A stretch of 64,000 nucleotides of DNA from Mycobacterium branderi (lineage in GTDB: Bacteria > Actinomycetota > Actinomycetes > Mycobacteriales > Mycobacteriaceae): contig NZ_AP022606.1 of NCBI RefSeq assembly GCF_010728725.1, positions 1,984,001-2,048,000 on the forward strand, in the 5' to 3' direction. How positions within the stretch are numbered: position 1 is the stretch's first letter; the number at the start of each line of letters is the position of its first letter. This document shows positions 51,036 to 60,523 of this stretch, piece by piece. The translations under genes were made by a program, and so were the position numbers. Under the pieces are notes generated by a model. The model was not told the origin of the DNA. It saw only the letters and a program-made list of their open reading frames with translations, and did not search any database.

Positions 51036-52934
51036 ATGCCTACCCAGACGGTGGCCGCCGAGTTGCGCGCCAATCTCGAGCAAGCCGACCCCGGCGTGTT
51101 GGTGGCCGTGCTGGCGCAATTGAGTGGCGATCCCGCGGTGGTCGACAGTTTCGGGCCCGCGATCTCCCATGTGCCCGACCCGCCGGAACAGGCCGGCGTC
51201 ACCGATCCGGAAACCGCCATCGCCATCGTCGAGGCACTGCTGGACGTCCTGACAGGAGCGTCGACACCCGTCCGCGTCGTCGCCGCCGACGACCCGGTGC
51301 TGTTCGCGCGGATCGCGCCCATCGCGCTGGGCGTGTCCGTCGACGAGCGAAACGTGCCAATGCTGCTGGAGCAGGGCGGATTCCACAAGCCGCGCGCCGT
51401 GCTGCCGCGAACCGTCCCCATCCCACCGACAACGAAGATCGCCATCGTCGGCTGCGGGATGGCCGGAATCGCGGCCGCAATCGCAGCGGCCGACACCGGC
51501 GTCGACTACGAGATCTACGAACGCAACCCCGAGGTCGGCGGCACCTGGCTGACCACCACCTATCCGGGCATCGGGGTAGACACGCCGTCCACCTACTATT
51601 CGCTGTCGCGCGAGCTCAACCCGGACTGGTCCAGCTACTACCCGATGGGATGGGAGTACCAGTCGTATTTGCAGGCCGTCGCCGACAAGTACAAGATCCG
51701 CGACCACACCCGCTTCGACACCGAGGTCGAGGCCCTGCGGTGGGACGATGACCACCAGCACTGGCAGATTCATGCTCGCTCGACCGACGGCACACGCACC
51801 ATGAGCCACGCCACCGCGGTCATCACCGCGACCGGCTATCTCAACAGGCCGCGGTTCCCGGACGTCGAAGGACGAGAAACGTTCGCCGGCATCAGCATTC
51901 ATTCTGCCCAGTGGGATCCCGACCTCGACTTGGCAGGCAAGCGGGTCGCCGTGATCGGGGCGGGCTGCACGGCGGTGCAGATCGTCGACGCTGTCGTCGA
52001 CGACGTCGAGCACCTCACCGTCTTCCAGCGCCAGCCGCACTGGGTGGCGCCTCGCCGCCGGCCCTCGGACGACGTGCCCGACCACCACCGCTGGCTGGCC
52101 AGGCATGTGCCGTACTACGCGAATTGGATTCGGCTGAAGTCATATTGGTCGACGGCGGACAACAACTATCCCGTCATCGAGGTGGACCCGGAGTGGGCGT
52201 CCTCGCACCTGTCGATTTCGCCCGCCAACGATGTGCTGTTGAAGTACTGCCTCGACTACATCGACCGCACTTTCGGCGCGGGAAGCGAACTGGCGAAGAA
52301 GGTCACCCCGGATTTCGCCCCGTACGGCAAGCGCATCATCCGCGACCCCGGCGGCTACTATGCCGCTCTCACCCGCCCCCACGTCGACGTCGAAGCAAAC
52401 GGGCCGGCGCGGGTCACGCCTAACGGCATCCTCACCGAGGACGGCCGGGAGATCGGTCTGGATGTAATCATCTACGCCACAGGCTATTATCTCGACTTTC
52501 TGTCGACGATCGACATTCGCGGGCGCGACGGCCGCACCCTCAAAGACGAATGGGAAGGCACGCCGCGCAGCTATCGCGGCGGCACCGTGCCCGGCTTCCC
52601 GAACCTGTTCATCACCTCTCATCCCAACGGCAGCCCTGGCCACGGCGGCGGTCACAACTTCGGCGTCGAGGTGGCCGTGCACTACGTCATGGAGTGCCTG
52701 CAATTGATGGCGCTGCGCGGCGCACGGTCGATGGAACCCACCCGGGAGGCGTACGACGAGTACGTCGCGCGTCTCGACGACGTGATGGAAAACCTTGTCT
52801 GGCGGCATACCCCGACCGCGCACACGTACTACCGGGTAGCCTCCGGCCGCGTGGTGGTGGCCAATCCCCTCCGGATGATCGACTGGTGGGAAGAGCACCG
52901 CGCGCCCATCGAGGAACACTTCCGGCTGCGATGA
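51036..52934 (+). CDS. Baeyer-Villiger-type flavin monooxygenase (long form)
   Basis: A protein of about 632 aa: an N-terminal helical extension of 130 residues, the first Rossmann motif IVGCGMAGIAAA near residue 137, and GGTWLTTTYPG. The type I BVMO fingerprint FAGISIHSAQW lies near 285, the second Rossmann motif AVIGAGCTAVQ near 305, and YATGYY near 480. It likely inserts oxygen next to a ketone using NADPH. ATG 51036 is preferred over an upstream start at 50958. The SDR gene follows with a 4-bp overlap. Confidence 0.85.
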   Translation: MPTQTVAAELRANLEQADPGVLVAVLAQLSGDPAVVDSFGPAISHVPDPPEQAGVTDPETAIAIVEALLDVLTGASTPVRVVAADDPVLFARIAPIALGVSVDERNVPMLLEQGGFHKPRAVLPRTVPIPPTTKIAIVGCGMAGIAAAIAAADTGVDYEIYERNPEVGGTWLTTTYPGIGVDTPSTYYSLSRELNPDWSSYYPMGWEYQSYLQAVADKYKIRDHTRFDTEVEALRWDDDHQHWQIHARSTDGTRTMSHATAVITATGYLNRPRFPDVEGRETFAGISIHSAQWDPDLDLAGKRVAVIGAGCTAVQIVDAVVDDVEHLTVFQRQPHWVAPRRRPSDDVPDHHRWLARHVPYYANWIRLKSYWSTADNNYPVIEVDPEWASSHLSISPANDVLLKYCLDYIDRTFGAGSELAKKVTPDFAPYGKRIIRDPGGYYAALTRPHVDVEANGPARVTPNGILTEDGREIGLDVIIYATGYYLDFLSTIDIRGRDGRTLKDEWEGTPRSYRGGTVPGFPNLFITSHPNGSPGHGGGHNFGVEVAVHYVMECLQLMALRGARSMEPTREAYDEYVARLDDVMENLVWRHTPTAHTYYRVASGRVVVANPLRMIDWWEEHRAPIEEHFRLR

Positions 52935-53818
52935 GCCAGCTACTCTGCGGCAGAACGGCTCTGGTCACCGGCAGCAGCCGCGGCATCGGTCGCGCTATCG
53001 CGCAACGTCTTTCGGCCGAGGGCGCCACCGTCGTGGTGACGGCCCGGTCCTATGAATCGTCGCCGTCGGTGCGGGCCGGTAAGGCTACCGCGCTGCCCGG
53101 AACGATCGGTGAAACCGTCGAGCTGATCAGACAGGCCGGCGGTGAGGCGCTGGGGATCGCCGCCGATCTGGCGGACGCCGGTCAGCGTCAGCGGTTGGTC
53201 GACGAGGTGGTCGATCGCGCGGGGCGGCTGGACATTCTGGTGAACAACGCCGGATACGCCGATTACTCGCTTGTGGCAGACATGAGCATGGCGACTTTCG
53301 ACAGTACGGTGGAGCACTATCTGAAGACGCCGTTCGTACTGACGAAATCCGCGGTGCCGCACATGCGCAGGCAGGGAGCAGGCTGGATCGTCAACATCGG
53401 ATCGGTGACCGGGCTGGCACCGATCCGGCCGTATCGCGCCTACAACAAGGCCGCCGGCGACGTGGTCTATGCGTCGGTGAAGGCGGCGTTGCACCGCTTC
53501 ACTCAGGGGGCGGCCGCCGAGCTGCTCGACGCGAACATCGCCGTCAACTGTGTGGGGCCATCCACTGCGGTACGCACTCCCGGTGCAGCACAGCTGATTC
53601 CGGACGACTTTCCGACCGAGCCCGTCGAGTACCTGGCCGAAACCGTACTGGCCATGTGTCAGCTGCCCGCCGCCGAGCGGACCGGGCTGGTGGCCTTCAG
53701 TCTGCATTACCCGTGGTCGCAGGGGCTGCCGGTGCACAGCCTCGACGGCAAGACCTTGTTGCCTCCGTTGGAACCGCCCGCAACCGCCAACCCCAATATC
53801 TTGCCCGCCGGCCTGTAG
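52931..53818 (+). CDS. SDR-family oxidoreductase
   Basis: A 295-aa SDR: TGSSRGIGRAIAQ near residue 13, NNAGYADY near 105, IGSVTG near 150 and YASVKAAL near 180. Insertions around residues 42-57 and at the C-terminus distinguish it from FabG. ATG 52931 overlaps the BVMO stop (ATGA), so the two enzymes are coupled: the SDR may make the ketone the monooxygenase uses, or act on its product. Confidence 0.86.
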   Translation: MSQLLCGRTALVTGSSRGIGRAIAQRLSAEGATVVVTARSYESSPSVRAGKATALPGTIGETVELIRQAGGEALGIAADLADAGQRQRLVDEVVDRAGRLDILVNNAGYADYSLVADMSMATFDSTVEHYLKTPFVLTKSAVPHMRRQGAGWIVNIGSVTGLAPIRPYRAYNKAAGDVVYASVKAALHRFTQGAAAELLDANIAVNCVGPSTAVRTPGAAQLIPDDFPTEPVEYLAETVLAMCQLPAAERTGLVAFSLHYPWSQGLPVHSLDGKTLLPPLEPPATANPNILPAGL

Positions 53819-53821
53819 TGC

Positions 53822-54454
53822 TCAGCTGAGCACCGCCGAATCGGCGCGACAGAAGCTGTGGCAGACGCGATCCCGCACAATGACGCCGGGGCATTCCGGG
53901 TCGAACCAGCGGTCCACGTGGGCCCAATGAATCGGATGCATCAGATACGGACCCGTCAATCCGTCGACGTCGGTGAATTGCTGTTCGAACACGTGGGTCC
54001 AGGCACAGTCGCCGGTGGCGTCTTCCACGCGGCTCAGTTGCCAGGCGGTGATGGTGCGGACGTAACGGGGCATCAGCCGTAGGTCGTCCTCGAAACGGGC
54101 GACGGTGGCGTCGTCGGTGCCGGGTGCCACGCGCAACAACAGCGCGCGGTAGACGGTGCCCGGGCGCAGCGACCAATCGGTGCGAGCGGGATGACCCGTA
54201 TAGCTGGCGCCGTTGACCCGAGCCACCGCCGGGTCGTGCAGCACATCGGTGAATTCACTTGCGATACAGTCCCATTCGCGTCGATCAGTCAACCGCAGAT
54301 GCATCAGGATGTCGCCGCCATTGCGGCTGCCGGGCAGCGTCGGTTCCGCCAGCAGGTGTTTGGCGCCCACTTTCGTGGCCGCGCCACGCAGGGCCGCCAA
54401 CAGACAGTCGCGGCCATCCTCTGCTACGTCGATCAGCTTGACGACACTAAACAT
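53822..54454 (-). CDS. Dabb/dimeric alpha-beta-barrel protein
   Basis: A 210-aa protein with a C-terminal stress-responsive A/B-barrel (Dabb) domain: YRALLLRVAPGTDDATVARFEDD near residue 105 and FEQQFTDVDGLTGPYLMHPIHWAHVDRWF near 170. The N-terminal half is a possible second alpha-beta-barrel. These proteins often modify polyketide-like or aromatic compounds. ATG 54454 overlaps the stop of the next gene by 8 bp. It converges on the SDR gene. Confidence 0.72.
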   Translation of the reverse strand: MFSVVKLIDVAEDGRDCLLAALRGAATKVGAKHLLAEPTLPGSRNGGDILMHLRLTDRREWDCIASEFTDVLHDPAVARVNGASYTGHPARTDWSLRPGTVYRALLLRVAPGTDDATVARFEDDLRLMPRYVRTITAWQLSRVEDATGDCAWTHVFEQQFTDVDGLTGPYLMHPIHWAHVDRWFDPECPGVIVRDRVCHSFCRADSAVLS

Positions 54455-54794
54455 CACAGAGTCCGTCCACGTCCTGGGCGTCGGAAGCGACGCTGCGGGT
54501 TCGCTCGACGACCAGCTCGGAGATATCGGCCCACCACTGTCCAACGGTGGGATCCGGCCGCGCCTGCCACGTCATCTCCCACCACGCCCGAGGATTCGGC
54601 AGCGACCAGATGATGGTGACCGTGTTGGTCTGGTCGGCGAACCAGATCGGAGGACTGATCAACACTTGTTGCAACGTCATACCGCGTTCACGCGCTCGCG
54701 GCGCGTAGCCGGAAAGGTAAGCGTCAACGAACTTTCTGGCGCAGCCGGGCCGCGTTATCACCCGATCGATGACATAGACCCGACCGTCAGCCAT
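54447..54794 (-). CDS. Small dimeric alpha-beta-barrel-like protein
   Basis: A 115-aa protein of unknown function, reading YVIDRVITRPGCARKFVDAYLSGY then TVTIIWSLPNPRAWWEMTWQA, which resembles NIPSNAP-like/ferredoxin-like alpha-beta barrels. ATG 54794 (MADGRVYVIDRV) is preferred. Its 3' end overlaps the Dabb gene, so they form a two-gene unit. Family assignment is uncertain. Confidence 0.65.
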   Translation of the reverse strand: MADGRVYVIDRVITRPGCARKFVDAYLSGYAPRARERGMTLQQVLISPPIWFADQTNTVTIIWSLPNPRAWWEMTWQARPDPTVGQWWADISELVVERTRSVASDAQDVDGLCDV

Positions 54795-54929
54795 TCGGGC
54801 CAGCCTATGGCCATCGACCGGCATGGGACGCCGATGCTCCCGGCCATCGGGACGGGTTCTGTCGGGAGTGGTCCGTCACCCAAACGCCGAGCCGGTAATG
54901 GCGGCGCAGAACCCCGAGTGGGGAGCACC

Positions 54930-55862
54930 CTAGCTACAGGCTCGGGGCGAAACTTCCGGCGCCAGTAGTCGAGACAGCTCGCCGCAGACCTCTACGCGCG
55001 CCTGCTGAGCCAAGTCCAACATCGGCATCGTCATGAAGCCGTGGATGCCGCCGTCGTAGCGGCAGCACACCGTGTCCACACCCGCCGCCATCAGGGCCCG
55101 GACGAACGCGATTCCCTCGTCGCGCAACGGGTCGTGACCGGCGATCACTACGACCGCCGGCGGCAGCCCGGTCAAATCAGCCTGCAGCGGCGACGCGTAG
55201 GGATGCCGACGATCGACCGGGGAGGGCACGTATTGATCCCAGTACCACTGCAGCGCGGGACGCGGGTTGTAAAAGCCGTTGCCGAACAGTCGATAGGACT
55301 CGGTGTCGAAGTCGGCCGCCAGCATCGGATACACGAGCAATTGGCCGGCCAGTGGCGGCCCACCACGGTCGCGCGCCATCACCGCGGTCACCGCTGCCAG
55401 GTTGCCGCCGGCACTGTCTCCACCGACCACGATGCGGGTGACATCCCCGAGGTCTTTCGCGGTGCCCGCCCAGTGCGTCGCCGCATAGATGTCTTCAGCA
55501 GCCGCTGGCCACCGGTGCTCCGGTGCCAGCCGGTAGTCCACCGAAACCACCACGGCCGGAAGAAGGTTCGCGATGCTGCGACACAGCTCGTCGTGGCTGT
55601 CGAGGTCGCAGAACACGAACCCGCCGCCATGGGCGTACACCAGGATCGGTAGGGCCGAATCTACGGCAGGTCGATAGATGCGAACGGGGATGCCGCCGGG
55701 GATGGTTTCGTCGCACACCGACCCGACTGTCTCCGGGTTCGCCGCACCGACAAATCGAGCCCGAATAGCTTCCCGCGCTTGAGCACCGGTCATCGTTTCC
55801 ACGCGTGGGAAGCCGGCGTCGAGCGCCTTGAGCATGCCCGCGATCTGAGGGTCGACGGCCAT
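54930..55862 (-). CDS. HSL-family alpha/beta-hydrolase
   Basis: A 310-aa esterase/lipase: HGGGFVFCDLDSHD near residue 80, the nucleophile motif GGDSAGGNLAA near 150, the aspartate in GHDPLRDEG near 245 and the histidine in GIHGFMTMP near 275 complete the catalytic triad. It resembles the intact version of the frameshifted hydrolase at 49 kb. AGGAGG about 9 bases upstream supports ATG 55862. CCCCGAG/CTCGGGG around 54912-54947 forms a small stem at its 3' end. The IclR gene lies just upstream on the same strand. Confidence 0.88.
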   Translation of the reverse strand: MAVDPQIAGMLKALDAGFPRVETMTGAQAREAIRARFVGAANPETVGSVCDETIPGGIPVRIYRPAVDSALPILVYAHGGGFVFCDLDSHDELCRSIANLLPAVVVSVDYRLAPEHRWPAAAEDIYAATHWAGTAKDLGDVTRIVVGGDSAGGNLAAVTAVMARDRGGPPLAGQLLVYPMLAADFDTESYRLFGNGFYNPRPALQWYWDQYVPSPVDRRHPYASPLQADLTGLPPAVVVIAGHDPLRDEGIAFVRALMAAGVDTVCCRYDGGIHGFMTMPMLDLAQQARVEVCGELSRLLAPEVSPRACS

Positions 55863-55910
55863 GGCGCCGCTCCTCCTCATCGCTTCGCTCTGCATCGTCG
55901 CTGGCGCGTT

Positions 55911-56750
55911 TCATGCGTACTGCAGGGCGGGTTCGCGTGGCAGGGCACGCGGCGTCGGCCCCACCCGCAACGGGCGTATCTGCTGCAGCGTCGGCGCCAC
56001 CCGCTGCGGACCGTCTTCCACGTTGTGCCAGATGCCCATTGCGGCCATCCGCACCGGCGCGACCATCCGCTGATCGAACATCATCCGGCTCATCGGCCCG
56101 CAAATCGACACCGCGGCGATAGCCTCCCCCGGATCGCCGATCGGCGCTGCGACACAGCCGAATCCGGGCACCGACTCCTCTCGGTCGAACGCCACCCCGC
56201 GGGCGCGAACCTTGGCCAATTCGGCGGTCAGCTGCGCCGAACTGCTGATCGAGTACCTGGTCTTGCGGTTGCCGAGATCGGCGGCGTCCGCGCTGTCGTT
56301 GTACGCCAGGATCGCTTTGCCTACCGCTGTGCAGTGCGCCGGCTGACGTCCGCCGACACGGCTGGGGATCGCGGCGGTCATCCGGTCGCCGATCTTCTCC
56401 AGGTACACGACGTCGGCGCCGTCCAGCACCGCCAGATGGACCACCAGCCCCGTGACGCGGTGCAGATCGTGCAGCAGTGAGACTGCCGCGCGGTGCAGCC
56501 GGTCCTGGTGAACGGCCAGCGATCCGAGTTCGACCAGCCGCATGCCGAGTTCGTAGTCGCGACCGTTTCGACGCAGCCACCGCAGCTGCACCAGCCGCTC
56601 GAGCATCCGATGTGCTGACGAGCGCGGCAGACCTGTGCGGCGCACGATCTGGGCCAGGTTCAGCCGACCCGGTCCGTCAAAGGCATCCAGTACCAACGAC
56701 ACCCGATCGATGACGGCACTGGGGGTAGCGGGTTCCACGGTCACGCTCAC
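55911..56750 (-). CDS. IclR-family transcriptional regulator
   Basis: A 279-aa regulator: winged helix in residues 10-75 (RLNLAQIVRRTGLPRSSAHRMLERLVQLRWL), then the IclR effector domain with HCTAVGKAILAY and DREESVPGFGCVAAPI. IclR proteins commonly activate or repress degradation operons for aromatic acids. It lies between the esterase gene and the KstD/HsaC/HsaA-like operon, all on one strand, and likely controls that operon or the divergent hydratase. Confidence 0.88.
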   Translation of the reverse strand: MSVTVEPATPSAVIDRVSLVLDAFDGPGRLNLAQIVRRTGLPRSSAHRMLERLVQLRWLRRNGRDYELGMRLVELGSLAVHQDRLHRAAVSLLHDLHRVTGLVVHLAVLDGADVVYLEKIGDRMTAAIPSRVGGRQPAHCTAVGKAILAYNDSADAADLGNRKTRYSISSSAQLTAELAKVRARGVAFDREESVPGFGCVAAPIGDPGEAIAAVSICGPMSRMMFDQRMVAPVRMAAMGIWHNVEDGPQRVAPTLQQIRPLRVGPTPRALPREPALQYA

Positions 56751-56840
56751 AACGCCTCCTCGCGCGGCAGCATATGACTAATAGAAATATGTCTGTTTGT
56801 ACCACACTGATGTGGTCGCTGTCACATCCAGAGAAAGTGC

Positions 56841-58307
56841 TCAGGCGTTGGCGGCGGCTCGGCCCGCGCGGCGCCCGTAGAAGCTGCCGTCGCCGAGCGA
56901 GATGCCGCTGGCGTAACCCCATGCCGCCAGGCCCGCGGTGCAGCGGCCCGCCGCGTACAGACCGGGGATCGGTTCCCCGCTGACGTGCAACACCTCGGAA
57001 TCGAGCGTGGTCTTCAGTCCGCCCAGGGTGAAGCCGCCGGTGCTTTCGCGCAGATCGATCGCACCCACCGGAGATCCGATGGGCCGCAGCCACTCCGGCT
57101 TCTTGTGCAGCAGCGGATCTTCGCCGCGTGCGGCGCCGTCGTTGTAGGCGGCCACGGTTGCCTGCAGCGAGCCGGGCGCGAGGCCCATTTCGATTTCGAG
57201 CTCGGCGATGGTTTCGCACACCCAGGTGGGCTGGCGGAGCATCAACTTTGGGGAGAGCGACGCCATGGCCTCGTTCTGCCCCGCCTCGTCGATGACGAGG
57301 TATGCGGTGTTGTCCTGCTGGTAGAGCGTGAGCTGTCCGATGCGGCCCGGATAGGTGTCCTCGGCGACATAGCGTTGACCGCGACCGTTGACCAGGATGC
57401 CGCGCACCAACTGTTGCGGGTCGATGAAGATCGCCACCTCGGTGGCGTCCATGTGGGCCAGGTCGGCGCCCAGCGCCTGCGCCATCCGGATGGCCTGACC
57501 GTCGTGCTGCTCGATCGACGCGGCCGGCCGTCCGGCGATCCGCGGGGCGTACTGCGCAACCATCGCGTCGTTGTACGCGAAGCTGCCCATCGCGAGCACC
57601 ACCCCGCGGCGCGCGCGGACCGTCACCTCGTTGCCGTACTGTCGTGCGCACATTCCGACCACGCGGCCGTCGGATTCGACGATCAGTCGCTGCACCCGTA
57701 CGTCGTAGACCGCTCGTGTCCCCGCCGCGGTTGCGCTCTCCACGAGCGGCTTCATCAGCATGTAGCCGGCGCTGGCCTCGCCCTGCTTTTTGTTCGACAT
57801 CTGGGGCACGTGGCCGCGCGGGGCGGGAGTGGCAATGGTGTTGAACGGGTAGGAGTTCTCGCCGCCGCTGTACATCAGGCCCTGGTCGCCCATCGGCTCC
57901 CAGCCGGGCTCGGCGAAGAACTCCGCTTTGAACGGCACGCCGCAGTCGACATGCCAGTTGAAGTGATCGATGCTGCCGGCGCAGTAGTCAGCGATGCGGC
58001 TCTCGTCGGCTCCCGGTCCCATCGCGACGTTCAAAAACGCCGCCATGTTGTCGGCGGAATCGTCGAAGCCGCAAGCCTTTTGCAGCGGCGTGCCGCCGCC
58101 GAGATAGATGAACCCACCCGCCATGGCCGCCGCGCCGCCCCAGGAGCCGGTGCGTTCGAGCACCAGGACATCAGCGCCGGAGCGCGCGGCTTCGACCGCC
58201 GCGGCCGCGCCGGCCACGCCGTATCCGGCCACGACCACGTCGGCCTCATGGTCCCAAGAGGTGACGGACGCGGCCGGGACGGGATGGACGTCGGCGCCGG
58301 ACGTCAT
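56841..58307 (-). CDS. FAD-dependent dehydrogenase, fumarate-reductase/KstD-like
   Basis: A 488-aa flavoprotein: VVAGYGVAGAAAAVEAA near residue 26, GSWGGAAAMAGGF near 57, RRGVVLAMGSFAYND near 237 and the C-terminal GLYAAGRCTAGLAAWGYASG. It belongs to the KstD/succinate-dehydrogenase flavoprotein superfamily but lacks the YPGxGATI motif of true KstD, so the substrate may not be a 3-ketosteroid. It ends the operon HsaA-like, HsaC-like, FAD dehydrogenase; its ATG overlaps the upstream stop by 4 bp. Confidence 0.8.
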   Translation of the reverse strand: MTSGADVHPVPAASVTSWDHEADVVVAGYGVAGAAAAVEAARSGADVLVLERTGSWGGAAAMAGGFIYLGGGTPLQKACGFDDSADNMAAFLNVAMGPGADESRIADYCAGSIDHFNWHVDCGVPFKAEFFAEPGWEPMGDQGLMYSGGENSYPFNTIATPAPRGHVPQMSNKKQGEASAGYMLMKPLVESATAAGTRAVYDVRVQRLIVESDGRVVGMCARQYGNEVTVRARRGVVLAMGSFAYNDAMVAQYAPRIAGRPAASIEQHDGQAIRMAQALGADLAHMDATEVAIFIDPQQLVRGILVNGRGQRYVAEDTYPGRIGQLTLYQQDNTAYLVIDEAGQNEAMASLSPKLMLRQPTWVCETIAELEIEMGLAPGSLQATVAAYNDGAARGEDPLLHKKPEWLRPIGSPVGAIDLRESTGGFTLGGLKTTLDSEVLHVSGEPIPGLYAAGRCTAGLAAWGYASGISLGDGSFYGRRAGRAAANA

Positions 58308-59212
58308 AGTCGCATTGCCGCAGGCATCTCACCGACCCACTGGTGGCCCCAATAGCTGTCGGCGGTGATTTCCTCTGCCGTGTAATACGTTTCGTCGACG
58401 CGCATGCCGTCGGTGCCGAACTCGATGTCCCAGTCGCCGGGTGCGCGTACGTAGAACGACACCATCTTGTCGTTGGTGTGGCGGCCCAGCGTCGAGGACA
58501 ACTGGAACCCCTCGGCGTTGACCCGGTCCAGCGCCTGGCCGACCGCGTCGAGGCTGTCTACCTCGACCATGATGTGCACCAGGCGCGGGTCGCGCTGATG
58601 TGCGGCCGGTACAATGGCCAGGCTGTGGTGGCGCTCGTTGATGCCGAGGAAGCGCACCCGCACCGGGCCGAACTCCTTGGGCAGCGGCACCCGGAACGCG
58701 CCGCGGGAACGGAAACCCAATACCTCTGTGTAGAAGTCGAATAGCGCGCCCGGGTCGGTGGCCGGCACCACGACGTGGCCCATGCCCTGATCGCCGGTGA
58801 CGAACTTCGCGCCGAACGGGGTGACGACCGGGCTGTGGTCCAGCACGGGGCCGTGGAACACCTCGAGCGTGGTGCCGGCGGGGTCCTCGAAGGTGATCAC
58901 CTCCTCCACCCGACGGGCCTCGGCCTCGTCGGTGGACAGCTGCTTGAACGGCACCCCGGCACCGTCGAGTGCTGCCTTCACCCGCTGCAGCGCCGGGTGG
59001 TCGCGCACTTCCCAGCCGATCGTGAGCACCCGGTCGGTCTGGCCGGGCACCACGATCAGCCGCGCGGCGCGCTCGTCCATCCGCAGATACAGCGCCGATG
59101 GGTCAGGCCCCTTGCCCTGGGCGAAGCCCAAGACACCAAAGGCGAAGTGCCGCCAACGCTCGATGTCGTTGGTCGAAATAGTCACATACCCAAGGCTTTT
59201 CAAGTCGGTCAC
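58304..59212 (-). CDS. Extradiol catechol dioxygenase, HsaC/BphC-like
   Basis: A 302-aa type I extradiol dioxygenase with two VOC modules. The iron ligands are recognisable as H in GMGHVVVP near residue 145, H in VHIMVEV near 213 and E in WDIEFGTDG near 263; GRHTNDKMVSFY near 243 is also typical. It resembles HsaC of cholesterol ring degradation (about 300 aa) and BphC, cleaving a catechol next to the hydroxyls. The HsaA-like gene is directly upstream (8 bp gap). Confidence 0.88.
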   Translation of the reverse strand: MTDLKSLGYVTISTNDIERWRHFAFGVLGFAQGKGPDPSALYLRMDERAARLIVVPGQTDRVLTIGWEVRDHPALQRVKAALDGAGVPFKQLSTDEAEARRVEEVITFEDPAGTTLEVFHGPVLDHSPVVTPFGAKFVTGDQGMGHVVVPATDPGALFDFYTEVLGFRSRGAFRVPLPKEFGPVRVRFLGINERHHSLAIVPAAHQRDPRLVHIMVEVDSLDAVGQALDRVNAEGFQLSSTLGRHTNDKMVSFYVRAPGDWDIEFGTDGMRVDETYYTAEEITADSYWGHQWVGEMPAAMRL

Positions 59213-59220
59213 GACTACTC

Positions 59221-60405
59221 CTAGATCAAAGCCCGCAGCGGACCCTCGGGCGGATCGATGCCCAGCGAACTCAGCGCCGACGCGTGGAAGACCGTCCCCG
59301 GGACATGAATGGCGTGCAGGTGGCCGACGTGTACGTCACGCCAGTACCGCTGCAGGGGCTTGTCCATCCGGGCCGCATTGCCGCCCGAGCGGGCGAAGAT
59401 CTCGTCGACCGCCGACACCGCGCGCCATGCCGCGCGGATCTGGGTGCGCCGGCCCGCGACACGGTCCGCGAACGACACCTCCTTGCCGGACGCGACGATG
59501 TCGTAGATGCGGTCCACGTTGGCCAGCAGCTCCTGGCGCGCGGCGTTGATGTCTGCCGCGGCCTCGCCGATGGCGTACATGACATACGGGTCGTCCTTGA
59601 TCGCGGTTCCGGTCGCGCCGACACGCTCGCGTTGGTAGTCCAGGTGGGCGGCCAGCGCCCCTTCGGCGATGCCGACGACTGCGGCGGTGATGCCCAGCGG
59701 GAACATCGTCGACCACGGCATCAGATACAGCGGCTCGGTCATCCCGGCCTCGCGCTGGGCGGTGCCGTCCATCACCTTGGTCGCGTCCATGGTCCGGTAG
59801 GCCGGGACGAACGCGTCCTTGACGATGACGTCCTTGGACCCGGTTCCGCGCAGCCCCACCACATTCCACGAGTCCTCGACGATCTGGTAGTCCTTGCGAG
59901 GCAAGATCATGTGCAGCATCTGGGGCGGCATCAACGGCACACCCTTCTCGTCGCCGAGCATCGCCCCCAGGATGATCCAGTCGCAATGGTCGGTGCCGGA
60001 ACTGAACTGCCAGCGGCCGTTGAAGAGGTAGCCACCGTCGACAGGCTTGGCCACGCCCTGTGGTGCGTACGGTGAGGCCATCCAGGTGTCGACGTCGTCG
60101 GCCCAGATTTCGGCGGGCACCTTCGGATCCGCGTAGGCCAGCTGGTAGGGGTGCACGCCCACCACGCCGACGATCCACCCGGCCGCGGGATCCAGCGCTG
60201 CGGTAGCCATCACGGTCTCGGCGAACTCGCGCGGGTGGGCCTCAAACCCTCGGTACTGCTTGGTCTGCAGCAGCCGGATCAGGCCGGCCCCCTTCATCAG
60301 CTTCACCGTGTCGTCGGTGAGCCGGCCAATCCTCTCCGCTTCCGCGGCCTGCTCGCGCAGCTGGTCGGCGATGTCGGTCACCCGGTCGATTACCCGCTCG
60401 GTCAT
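59221..60405 (-). CDS. Flavin-dependent monooxygenase, HsaA-like
   Basis: A 394-aa acyl-CoA-dehydrogenase-fold monooxygenase of the HsaA/HpaH type, the same length as HsaA. It has WNVVGLRGTGSKDVIV near residue 180, WRDVHVGHLHAIH near 360 and the terminal LGIDPPEGPLRALI. HsaA hydroxylates the phenolic ring of the secosteroid to a catechol using reduced flavin from HsaB; here no HsaB is nearby. With the HsaC-like gene it forms a hydroxylate-then-cleave pair. ATG 60405 is preferred over an upstream start. Confidence 0.87.
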   Translation of the reverse strand: MTERVIDRVTDIADQLREQAAEAERIGRLTDDTVKLMKGAGLIRLLQTKQYRGFEAHPREFAETVMATAALDPAAGWIVGVVGVHPYQLAYADPKVPAEIWADDVDTWMASPYAPQGVAKPVDGGYLFNGRWQFSSGTDHCDWIILGAMLGDEKGVPLMPPQMLHMILPRKDYQIVEDSWNVVGLRGTGSKDVIVKDAFVPAYRTMDATKVMDGTAQREAGMTEPLYLMPWSTMFPLGITAAVVGIAEGALAAHLDYQRERVGATGTAIKDDPYVMYAIGEAAADINAARQELLANVDRIYDIVASGKEVSFADRVAGRRTQIRAAWRAVSAVDEIFARSGGNAARMDKPLQRYWRDVHVGHLHAIHVPGTVFHASALSSLGIDPPEGPLRALI

Positions 60406-60523
60406 GCTGTCGTCCTTACGTCGCGTGTGAGACCGATGGTCTCCTGTCGCTGATGATGACACCTCGGGCGATCCCGCTCAGCGGAACTGATGCTCCAAGG
60501 GCCTTCACCGTTTTTTATCGTGC

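Noticed and set aside
56751..56840. AT-rich CATATG...ATATG repeats before the IclR gene
   Set aside because: Likely promoter region, but no convincing IclR-type palindrome could be defined by eye.
56985..58355. 456-aa open frame on the + strand
   Set aside because: Antisense to the FAD dehydrogenase gene; no recognisable domain.
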